Below, in pieces: positions 55,237-64,000 of a stretch of DNA of 64,000 nucleotides. Position 1 is the first letter of the stretch. The number at the start of each line of letters is the position of its first letter. Source of the DNA: Peteryoungia algae (GTDB taxonomy: Bacteria; Pseudomonadota; Alphaproteobacteria; Rhizobiales; Rhizobiaceae); the NCBI RefSeq assembly GCF_030369675.1, contig NZ_CP128477.1:2832001-2896000 (forward strand). Reading direction: 5' to 3'. The translations under genes were made by a program, and so were the position numbers. The notes below the pieces were generated by a model that was not told the DNA's origin, did not search any database, and saw only the letters and a list, made by a program, of their open reading frames with translations.

Positions 55237-55599
55237 CTAGGCTTCGGCAAGGGCCTCTGCTTCGCTCGTCTTTGCTGCCTTTGGACCGCAATACATCTTG
55301 TAAAGGACGGAGATCAGTTCGGCGAGTTGCGGATCGGCGATACGGTAGTAGATCTGGCGTCCCTCGCGCCGGGTCTGCACCACCTGGTCGCCTCTCAGGC
55401 GCGCCAGTTGCTGGGAGACGACGGCTTGCTGGATCCCGAGAAACTGTTCGATCTCGCTGACGGTTTTCTCGCCTTGGCAGAGCATGCAAAGCATCAGGAG
55501 ACGCGTCTCGTGCGAAAGCGCCTTCAACAATCCGCTTGCCTCGCGTGCCTTCGAAAGGAAGTCGTCAAGCGTCTCGGATGTCAGTGGTGTTTCCTTCAT
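55237..55599 (-). CDS. ArsR-family repressor of the BigR/SqrR (persulfide-sensing) type
   Basis: A 120-residue winged-helix repressor. The HTH is VSEIEQFLGIQQAVVSQQLA with RREGRQIYYRIADP as the wing. C38 and C104 are 66 residues apart, the same spacing as the redox pair C42/C108 of BigR and C41/C107 of SqrR, which form a tetrasulfide link on sulfide stress. The context (RLLMLCMLCQGEKTVSE, LYKMYCGPK) also fits; a third Cys (C41) is present. The ATG at 55599 is chosen; the frame is open to 55644. No sulfur dioxygenase gene is adjacent. Confidence 0.83.
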   Translation of the reverse strand: MKETPLTSETLDDFLSKAREASGLLKALSHETRLLMLCMLCQGEKTVSEIEQFLGIQQAVVSQQLARLRGDQVVQTRREGRQIYYRIADPQLAELISVLYKMYCGPKAAKTSEAEALAEA

Positions 55600-55665
55600 G
55601 GCAATATCCAGCAATCGCGTGGCTTGTGTCCGACGGGGCGGCAAGGTGAATATCGTAAAGCCCTT

Positions 55666-55678
55666 CCTATCATATAGG
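55666..55678. promoter_or_regulatory. Inverted repeat, candidate operator before the ArsR gene
   Basis: CCTAT-CAT-ATAGG, a perfect 5-bp inverted repeat 67 bp upstream of the ArsR-type start and 10 bp before the ldh stop. AT-rich repeats of this size are typical BigR-type operators. Confidence 0.42.
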
Positions 55679-55687
55679 TTGCCCGAC

Positions 55688-56680
<993 letters not shown>

Positions 56681-56788
56681 TCAACCAGCTATACCGGAAA
56701 ACTTGACACATTCGCGTGAGAACCGCATGGCGCAGGCCGAACGCCTCTGATTTAATATCTGAAACTCTGGATGAGGGCTTGAGAAAAG

Positions 56789-57715
56789 ATGAGACGGCTG
56801 CCGGCCCTGTCCGCCATGAAGGTTTTCGAAGTGGTCGGGCAGACCCGTAGCTTCACCCGTGCAGCCGAACAGCTGAATCTTACCCAGAGCGCCGTCAGCC
56901 GTCAGGTGCGCAATCTTGAAGAACAGTTGGGCGAGACGCTGGTCATTCGCCGGCACCATCACCTGGAGCTGACCCCCTCGGGTGCCGAACTCCTCGAATC
57001 CCTGCAACAGGCGTTCCACACGGTCGAGGCGACGGTCCGAAACATTCGCGAGAAGAGCAATCTGCGAAGGCTCCGGATCAACGTGCCCCCCACCTTTGCC
57101 AAGCGATGGCTGATGCCGCGGCTGACCAGTCTCCGCGCCTTCCTGCCCAACGTCGATGTCAGCATTACCACCGATCTTGAGGACAATCTCTCGGAGCGCG
57201 GCATACTGGATTGCGCCATCCGCTTTGGCGACGGAGAATGGCCGAGCCTGCGATCAGAGCGGCTGTTTACCGAACGCCACATTGCCATCTGCGCCCCGCC
57301 GCTCATCGAAGGTCTGCGTGACGGCGAGGCGATCGATCTCTCCCGCTTCACTTTCCTGCATGTGCTGGCTTCTGCCGACCAGCGTTATCTGACCTGGCAG
57401 CGCTGGCTGGACGCAGCGGGGCTCACCGAGACCGACACACAAGGCGGACTGGAATTCGACCTGCTCGATCTCGTCATCGAAGCGGCCTGCAACGGGCTCG
57501 GTGTTGCGGTGGCGGATCGCTCGATGGTCGCCCCGCTGATGCAGACGGGCGCGCTTGCGCAGGTGCTGGATGTCGAGGTCGAGGGCCACGAATCCTACTG
57601 GCTCGTGACACGAACCGACCGGGCACTGTCGCCGCATGTCGAGGCGCTCAAACACTGGCTGCAACAGGAAATCGGTGCAGGTTCTGTCCCGGCACTCAAG
57701 CAGGCGAGCGCTTGA
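56789..57715 (+). CDS. LysR-family regulator, GcvA-like
   Basis: A 308-residue LTTR. The N-terminal MRRLPALSAMKVFEVVGQTR with SFTRAAEQLNLTQSAVSRQV is typical of the GcvA subgroup. The effector domain includes LRINVPPTFAKRWLMPRL and IRFGDGEWPSLRSERLF. It sits between the divergent ldh gene and the ALDH/enolase/GMC cluster, on the same strand as the latter and 102 bp from it. It could regulate either side. A TCTGA-N7-TCTGA direct repeat lies about 25 bp upstream of its start. Confidence 0.88.
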   Translation: MRRLPALSAMKVFEVVGQTRSFTRAAEQLNLTQSAVSRQVRNLEEQLGETLVIRRHHHLELTPSGAELLESLQQAFHTVEATVRNIREKSNLRRLRINVPPTFAKRWLMPRLTSLRAFLPNVDVSITTDLEDNLSERGILDCAIRFGDGEWPSLRSERLFTERHIAICAPPLIEGLRDGEAIDLSRFTFLHVLASADQRYLTWQRWLDAAGLTETDTQGGLEFDLLDLVIEAACNGLGVAVADRSMVAPLMQTGALAQVLDVEVEGHESYWLVTRTDRALSPHVEALKHWLQQEIGAGSVPALKQASA

Positions 57716-57817
57716 AACATTCCTTTTTGGAATACTCAACCCGACAATAAGTCGCTTGCGAAGCAGGAGTAGCGGCTTCCTACTTGGCACAGAATGACCG
57801 TTGCCGGAGCGCCTGCC

Positions 57818-59242
57818 ATGTCCACCTTCCAGAACTTCATCGCCGGAACCTTCCGCGAGACCGGAGCCCGACAGACGATCGAGGTCAAGAACCCCGCCAA
57901 TGGTCGCGCCTTCGCATCGGTGACCTCGGCGACGGAAGCCGATGTCGTGGAGGCAGTGACTGCTGCTGCAGAGGCACAGAAGGCCTGGGGCCGCCTGCCC
58001 GCGATCGAACGGGGCAATGCGCTCCGCAGGCTTGCCGATGCCGTCGAGCGCCACCAGCAGAAGATCGGCGCGGCGCTGGTGCTGGAATCCGGCAAGAGCC
58101 TTGAGGATGCCGTGGCGGAAACCGGATACGGCATCGAGCTGATGCGCTACCACGCGGAATGGGCGCGCCGCGTCGAAGGCGAGGTGATCGAGAGCGACAC
58201 CCCGGACGAAACACTGATGCTGAAGCGTGCGCCGATCGGCGTCGTTGCCTGCCTGATCCCCTTCAACTTCCCGATCTACACGCTGGTCCGCAAGATTGCG
58301 CCGGCGCTGGTCACCGGCAACGCCGTGGTCGTGCGCCCGAGCAACAACACGCCGACCTCGGCCTTCGCATTTGCCGAGGCGATCCGTGAAGCGGACCTTC
58401 CGGCCGGTCTCGTCAGCATCATGACAATGAGCCATGAGGTGGCACAGGTCATGTGCACGCGCCGTAGCGTCGGCATGATCACACTGACCGGCAGCGTCGC
58501 AGCTGGCCAGGTCGTACTCGAATACTGCAAGGCAAACATCGCCAAGCCCTCGCTGGAACTCGGCGGCAAGACACCCGTGATCGTCGAGCCCGATGCCGAT
58601 CTCGACGTGGTGACCAGGAGCGTGCTGGCAGCGAAGTCGGCCCATTGCGGTCAGGTCTGCACCTCCGTCGAGCGTCTCTACGTACATGCCTCCGTGCATG
58701 GCACGCTGCTTGCCAAGCTGAAAGACGCCTTCGAAAGTCGCCACTATGGCGACCGCGCCGAAGATCCGACGCGCATGGGGCCACTCGCCAATGCAGCCGC
58801 ACGACTGAGGATCCACCACATGGTGGAGCGGGCCAAGGCCGATGGCGCCGTCATCGAGACCGGTGGCTTCCTGCCACCTGACGAGGGCTATTTTTATCCG
58901 CCGACACTGCTTTCGGCTTGCCGCCAGGACATGGAGATCATCCAGGAAGAGGTCTTCGGCCCGGTGCTTGGCGTCATTCCCTATACCGATTTCGACGACG
59001 CACTGGCCATGGCAAGCGACCACCAGTTCGGCCTCGCCTCCGTCGTCTTCACGGAAAACTACCGCAAAGTGATGAAGGCCGCGAACGAGATCGAGGCGGG
59101 TGAACTCTACATCAACCGCTTCCCGGCCGAGCCTTACCAGGGCTATCACGCCGGCTGGAAGCGCTCCGGCCTTGGCGGCGATGACGGCAAGCATGGCATG
59201 CTGGAATTCACCCAGACCCGCCTCGTCATCCTCAAGCATTGA
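57818..59242 (+). CDS. Aldehyde dehydrogenase, AldA-like
   Basis: A 474-residue NAD(P)-dependent aldehyde dehydrogenase. The catalytic set is complete: N150 (IPFNFP), E247 (SLELGGKTP) and nucleophile C281 (GQVCTSVERLYVH). The GQVC...ERLYV stretch resembles lactaldehyde/glycolaldehyde dehydrogenase AldA. The ATG at 57818 has GGAG 9 nt upstream; the ATG at 57794 would add eight residues. It starts a three-gene run with an enolase-superfamily protein (26-bp gap) and a GMC oxidoreductase, which points to oxidation of a sugar-derived aldehyde. Confidence 0.9.
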   Translation: MSTFQNFIAGTFRETGARQTIEVKNPANGRAFASVTSATEADVVEAVTAAAEAQKAWGRLPAIERGNALRRLADAVERHQQKIGAALVLESGKSLEDAVAETGYGIELMRYHAEWARRVEGEVIESDTPDETLMLKRAPIGVVACLIPFNFPIYTLVRKIAPALVTGNAVVVRPSNNTPTSAFAFAEAIREADLPAGLVSIMTMSHEVAQVMCTRRSVGMITLTGSVAAGQVVLEYCKANIAKPSLELGGKTPVIVEPDADLDVVTRSVLAAKSAHCGQVCTSVERLYVHASVHGTLLAKLKDAFESRHYGDRAEDPTRMGPLANAAARLRIHHMVERAKADGAVIETGGFLPPDEGYFYPPTLLSACRQDMEIIQEEVFGPVLGVIPYTDFDDALAMASDHQFGLASVVFTENYRKVMKAANEIEAGELYINRFPAEPYQGYHAGWKRSGLGGDDGKHGMLEFTQTRLVILKH

Positions 59243-59268
59243 TCATTACGCGTTACCAGGGGGCATCT

Positions 59269-60486
59269 ATGAAGATCGCATCACTCAAGACACACGTCGT
59301 CGCAACGCCCGCGCCACATATCGGCGGCATGTACTGGATCTTCGTGGAGCTGGAAACGGCCTGTGGCATCAAGGGTGTCGGCGAAATCTACTCGACCGCT
59401 TTCCACCCGTCCGGCATCGCCGTCCTGGTCGAAGACGTCTTCACCCGCTATCTGGAGGGCCACGACCCCCACCAGATCGAGCGATTCTGGCGCGCGGCCT
59501 ATTCGAGCGGTTTCACCCAGCGGCCGGATCCGACCATGGTCGGCATCATATCCGGCCTCGAAATCGCCTGCTGGGACATCATCGGCAAGGCGGCGGGGCG
59601 ACCGGTCGCGGATCTGCTCGGCGGGCCCGTCTTCGAGAAGCTGCGCGCCTACACCTATCTCTATCCAAAGAATGCAGCGGGCGAATATGATTACAACGAC
59701 CCGGATCTCGCCGCCGAAGAGGCGATCCGCATGGTCGATGCCGGCTTCACCGCGCTGAAGTTCGATCCGGCCGGCCCCTATACCAATTATTCCGGTCACC
59801 AACTGTCGCTGCCCGTCATGGATCGCTGCGAGGAGTTCTGCCAAAAGATCCGTGATGCAATCGGCAACCGCGCCGATCTTCTCTTCGGCACGCATGGGCA
59901 AATGGTGCCCTCCTCGGCAATCCGGCTGGCCAAGCGGCTTGAGAAATATGACCCGCTGTGGTTCGAGGAACCTGTGCCGCCAGGCCAGGAAGCGGCGATG
60001 GCGGAAGTCGCCCGCGCGACCTCGATCCCGGTGTCGACGGGCGAACGCCTGACCACGAAATACGAATTCCAGAGAATATTGCAGCTTGGCTCTGCCTCCA
60101 TCCTGCAGATGAATGTCGCTCGCGTCGGCGGCTTGCTGGAGGCGAAAAAGATCGCCGGGATGGCCGAGTCCTTTTATGCGCAGATCGCACCGCATCTCTA
60201 CAACGGTCCGGTCGGGGCAGCAGCGTCGATCCAGCTCGCGGCAACCTGCCCGAATTTCCTCATCCACGAGGCGATCATGGATTTCGGCGGCTTCCATGCC
60301 GAGGTGCTGAAGGTGAAGCTCGACTTCGACGACGGCTATCTCATCCCTTCGCGCGAGCCGGGGCTGGGCATCGAGCTGAACCACGAGGTCATTGCGCGGC
60401 ACACACCCTACACCGGCGACAGGCTGCACCTGCAGATGACCGCCGAGCCTATGGATGTGAAAGCCTTCGCACCGGCCAGGGGCTGA
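59269..60486 (+). CDS. Enolase-superfamily acid-sugar dehydratase-like protein (galactonate dehydratase-like)
   Basis: A 405-residue member of the mandelate racemase group. Visible: K164 in TALKFDPAGP, LLFGTHGQMVPSSAIRLAKR, WFEEPVPP (E233), VSTGERL (E259) and IAPHLYNGPVGAAAS (H309). H209 and H309 occupy positions equivalent to the catalytic His pair of E. coli galactonate dehydratase DgoD. However, the first metal ligand (Asp183 in DgoD) aligns with Gly207 here. It may dehydrate or isomerise an aldonate. AGGGGG precedes the ATG at 59269. The substrate is not known. Confidence 0.85.
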   Translation: MKIASLKTHVVATPAPHIGGMYWIFVELETACGIKGVGEIYSTAFHPSGIAVLVEDVFTRYLEGHDPHQIERFWRAAYSSGFTQRPDPTMVGIISGLEIACWDIIGKAAGRPVADLLGGPVFEKLRAYTYLYPKNAAGEYDYNDPDLAAEEAIRMVDAGFTALKFDPAGPYTNYSGHQLSLPVMDRCEEFCQKIRDAIGNRADLLFGTHGQMVPSSAIRLAKRLEKYDPLWFEEPVPPGQEAAMAEVARATSIPVSTGERLTTKYEFQRILQLGSASILQMNVARVGGLLEAKKIAGMAESFYAQIAPHLYNGPVGAAASIQLAATCPNFLIHEAIMDFGGFHAEVLKVKLDFDDGYLIPSREPGLGIELNHEVIARHTPYTGDRLHLQMTAEPMDVKAFAPARG

Positions 60487-60495
60487 GGGACAGCC

Positions 60496-62115
60496 ATGAT
60501 CTTCGATTTCATCGTGGTCGGTGCGGGCTCTGCGGGCTGCATCGTGGCAAGTCGGCTGAGTGACAGTGGTCGCCATTCCGTGTTGCTGATCGAGGCCGGC
60601 GGCGAGGACAAGTCCTTCTGGTTCAAGATCCCGGTCGGCTACGCCAAAAGCTACTACAATCCCAAGGTCAACTGGATGTACCGGATGGAGCCGGATCCGG
60701 CACTGGGCGGGCGGCGGATTTACGCCCCGCGCGGCAAGGTGCAGGGTGGTTCCGGCTCGATCAACGCCATGGTCTTCGTGCGGGGTGCGGCCGAGGATTT
60801 CGACAACTGGCGGGCCGCCGGCAATCCCGGTTGGGGTTTCGATGACGTGCTCCCCTATTTCCGCAAGCTGGAAACCCACGCCCGGGGCGAGAGCCCCTGG
60901 CACGGCGACAAGGGGCCGATCCATGTAACCCCGATGCGCGGCGCGACCCATCCAGTCAGCGATGCCTTCCTCGCTGCCTGCGACGAACTTGGTCTTCCGC
61001 TCAACGAGGACTTCAACGGCGCGACGATCGAGGGGGCCGGCGTCTACGACGTCAACACCCGTCGTGGCCAGCGCTCGCATTCCAGCGCGGAGTATCTGCG
61101 CCCCGCGCTCAAGCGACAGAACCTCTCCATCGAGCGTGGCGCCCATGCGCGTCGCCTGATCATTGAAGCAGATGGACGCGTATCCGGCATCGAGGTGATG
61201 CAGCATGGGCGCTTGCGCAGCTTCACAGCCCGTCGCGAAGTCATCCTGGCCGCTGGTGCAGTTGATACGCCGAAGCTGATGCAGCTTTCAGGCCTTGGCG
61301 ACGGATCCACCCTTTTCGCCCAAGGCATCGAGACCCGCAAACAGCTACCGGCCGTTGGCAGGAACCTGCAGGACCATCTCTGCGCCAGCTTCTATTATCG
61401 GTCGAAACTGCCGACGCTGAATGGCGACTTTGCAAGCCTGATCGGTCAGGCGCGCTTCGGCCTGACATGGCTTCTGCGGCGCCGTGGCCCATTTGCGATG
61501 AGCGTCAACCAGGCCGGCGGGTTCTTCCGGGGGGCGCCTGAGGAGGTGAGGCCGAACATACAGGTCTATTTCAACCCCTTATCCTATCGTATCCCGGACA
61601 ATCCGGGTGCGGGGCTGACCCCGGAACCCTATCCGGGCTTCCTCATCGCGTTCAACGCCTGCCGCCCGACCAGCAAGGGCACGATCACGATCGCTTCACC
61701 TGACGCAGCGGACGCTCCGCTGATCCGGCCGAACTACCTGTCGACCGATCGCGATGTGGAGGAGGTTCTGCAAGGCAGCAGGCTGATGCGCCGGATCGCC
61801 GACACGAATGCCCTTGAAGCTTGGGTGGCGGAGGAGGTTTCGCCGTCCGGTGCGGCCGACACCGACGCAAAGCTCCTGGACTATTTCCGCCTGAACAGCG
61901 GCTCGATCTATCATCTCTGCGGCACCTGCGCGATGGGCAGCGATCCGCGCGAGACCGTGGTCGATTCCCGCCTCAGGGTTCATGGCGTGCCGGGCCTGCG
62001 CATCGTCGACGCCTCGGTTTTTCCGAACATCACCGCTGGCAACATCAACGCCCCGACGATGATGGTCGCTGAAAAGGGTGCGGCGATGATCCTGGAAGAC
62101 GCACAATCCGCCTGA
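60496..62115 (+). CDS. GMC-family FAD oxidoreductase
   Basis: A 539-residue choline dehydrogenase-like flavoprotein. The FAD-binding motif is FIVVGAGSAGCIVASRLSD at the N-terminus, GMC signature 1 is in PRGKVQGGSGSINAMVFVRG and signature 2 in GAVDTPKLMQLSGLG. The C-terminal active site has SIYHLCGTCAMG (His) and NITAGNINAPTMMVAEK. It oxidises an alcohol, perhaps feeding the neighbouring aldehyde dehydrogenase. No signal peptide. It starts 9 bp after the enolase-superfamily gene and is followed by a terminator shared with the convergent atp genes. Confidence 0.9.
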   Translation: MIFDFIVVGAGSAGCIVASRLSDSGRHSVLLIEAGGEDKSFWFKIPVGYAKSYYNPKVNWMYRMEPDPALGGRRIYAPRGKVQGGSGSINAMVFVRGAAEDFDNWRAAGNPGWGFDDVLPYFRKLETHARGESPWHGDKGPIHVTPMRGATHPVSDAFLAACDELGLPLNEDFNGATIEGAGVYDVNTRRGQRSHSSAEYLRPALKRQNLSIERGAHARRLIIEADGRVSGIEVMQHGRLRSFTARREVILAAGAVDTPKLMQLSGLGDGSTLFAQGIETRKQLPAVGRNLQDHLCASFYYRSKLPTLNGDFASLIGQARFGLTWLLRRRGPFAMSVNQAGGFFRGAPEEVRPNIQVYFNPLSYRIPDNPGAGLTPEPYPGFLIAFNACRPTSKGTITIASPDAADAPLIRPNYLSTDRDVEEVLQGSRLMRRIADTNALEAWVAEEVSPSGAADTDAKLLDYFRLNSGSIYHLCGTCAMGSDPRETVVDSRLRVHGVPGLRIVDASVFPNITAGNINAPTMMVAEKGAAMILEDAQSA

Positions 62116-62123
62116 CGGAATCC

Positions 62124-62157
62124 ACAAAAAAAGCCGGACTGAAAAGCCCGGCTTCAA
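62124..62157 (-). terminator. Terminator of the atp operon, between convergent genes
   Basis: AAGCCGG 62131-62137 and CCGGCTT 62148-62154. On the minus strand the stem is followed by seven T (complement of the A-run 62126-62132), so it ends the atpD-atpC transcript; a weaker effect on the GMC transcript is possible. Confidence 0.75.
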
Positions 62158-62181
62158 AACTTGCCCGTCGTGACCGGCCCA

Positions 62182-62589
62182 TCAGGCGGCGACGAGAACA
62201 CCGTTCAGGTTGGTCAACTCGGCGAGATACTGCTCGAGCTTGGTGCGGTGTTCGTGATGCTCGACGCCTTCCAGTTCCTTGCGGGCCTCGTCGATGCGCT
62301 TCGTCAGCGTATCCGGCGATATGTCGGCGAGCGAAACGGCAGATTCAGCCAGCAGCGTGCAGCCAGTCGGCAGAATGTCGGCGAAACCACCGAAAACCAC
62401 ATACTTCGACACCTGACCGGAGGCGAGCTTCACAGTCACCACGCCCGGCTTGATCGTGGTCATCGTCGGCGCATGATTGGCCATGACGGTCATTTCGCCT
62501 TCCGTTGCCGGAATGACGACTTCGCTTACCTGTTCGGAGAGCAGAAGGCGCTCGGGCGAAACGAGTTCAAAGTTGAAATTGTCGGCCAT
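62182..62589 (-). CDS. atpC: ATP synthase epsilon subunit
   Basis: A 135-residue F1 epsilon subunit. The N-terminal beta-sandwich (FNFELVSPERLLLSEQVSEV, VIPATEGEMTVMANHAPTMT, VFGGFADILPTGCTLLAESA) is followed by the two C-terminal helices (SPDTLTKRIDEARKELEGVE). It connects the central stalk of F1 with the Fo ring and restrains ATP hydrolysis. It is 69 bp after atpD, at the end of the atp operon. Confidence 0.97.
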   Translation of the reverse strand: MADNFNFELVSPERLLLSEQVSEVVIPATEGEMTVMANHAPTMTTIKPGVVTVKLASGQVSKYVVFGGFADILPTGCTLLAESAVSLADISPDTLTKRIDEARKELEGVEHHEHRTKLEQYLAELTNLNGVLVAA

Positions 62590-62658
62590 GGTCGTTCACT
62601 TCTCTGATGAAGGATGGAGCGGCACGCGGGTCATCCCGCGTGCCGGCATTCCGTTTGC

Positions 62659-64000
<1,342 letters not shown>

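Noticed and set aside
57781..57817. Sigma54-like TGGCAC upstream of the ALDH gene
   Set aside because: A TTGC element follows, but the spacing between GG and GC is about 15 bp instead of the required 10.
59269..60486. 3,6-anhydro-L-galactonate cycloisomerase
   Set aside because: An ALDH partner would fit that pathway, but the metal-ligand loop and His pair follow the galactonate dehydratase pattern, not the Vibrio cycloisomerase pattern as I recall it.
57254..61206. Long minus-strand frames of about 640-660 codons
   Set aside because: They lie opposite the LysR, ALDH, enolase-superfamily and GMC genes, which have complete active-site motifs. These frames are codon-bias shadows.

Overview
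The window looks like chromosomal DNA of an alphaproteobacterium of the Rhizobiaceae (Rhizobium/Agrobacterium/Ensifer type). Support comes from the high G+C, a 5-aminolevulinate synthase (C4 heme route), the cobS-cobT pair next to a J-domain protein and bolA, aroK-aroB-corC in one overlapping run, xerD followed by accA, NAD-dependent fds formate dehydrogenase, TamA/TamB, and EcfG-type stress promoters. No IS element, prophage, CRISPR array or rRNA operon was seen. The first gene (hisC) and the last (atpD) are cut by the window edges.

Layout. 1-5.6 kb: hisC, a methyltransferase, gloB, a cupin, a YhhN membrane protein, a DMT exporter and a DUF3108 protein. 5.7-7 kb: rpmB with a strong sigma70-type promoter, then a queuosine-precursor transporter whose leader can fold like a preQ1-I riboswitch. 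7-12 kb: a phytase-like lipoprotein, cobT, cobS, a J-domain protein and bolA. 12-18.9 kb: corC, aroB and aroK (4-nt overlaps), a 50-aa membrane protein, xerD, accA, an L,D-transpeptidase lipoprotein and tusA. 18.9-22.6 kb: a His-rich COG0523 GTPase, a D,D-carboxypeptidase, an M20 amidohydrolase and tRNA-Arg(CCU).

22.7-27.4 kb is a compact general-stress-response block. It holds an ECF sigma factor of the EcfG kind overlapping a topoisomerase IB gene, a possible NepR-like protein, small unknown proteins, a DUF892 ferritin-like protein and an SWFGD/BON protein. Six GGAAC-N16/17-xxTT promoters drive genes on both strands, and four of them sit at an identical distance from their start codons.

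27.4-36 kb: a metal P-type ATPase without a metal-binding domain, dxr, hemA (with an upstream FNR-like box) and a coxSLM operon of the form II aerobic CO dehydrogenase-like type. 36-46 kb: a glycine-zipper lipoprotein, tamA-tamB, an Lrp regulator divergent from arginase, cheW and asparaginase. 46-55 kb: a seven-gene minus-strand unit for formate use (fdsG, fdsB, a DUF4287 gene, fdsA, fdhD, fdsD, then an OFA-family transporter), with a LysR gene just upstream. 55-62 kb: a BigR/SqrR-like ArsR repressor, lactate dehydrogenase with a divergent LysR gene, and an ALDH / enolase-superfamily / GMC oxidoreductase catabolic cluster. 62-64 kb: atpC and atpD.

Most of the window is housekeeping. The least explained parts are the EcfG block, the preQ1-like leader, the DUF4287 gene inside the formate dehydrogenase operon, and the enolase-superfamily protein with a Gly at a metal-ligand position.
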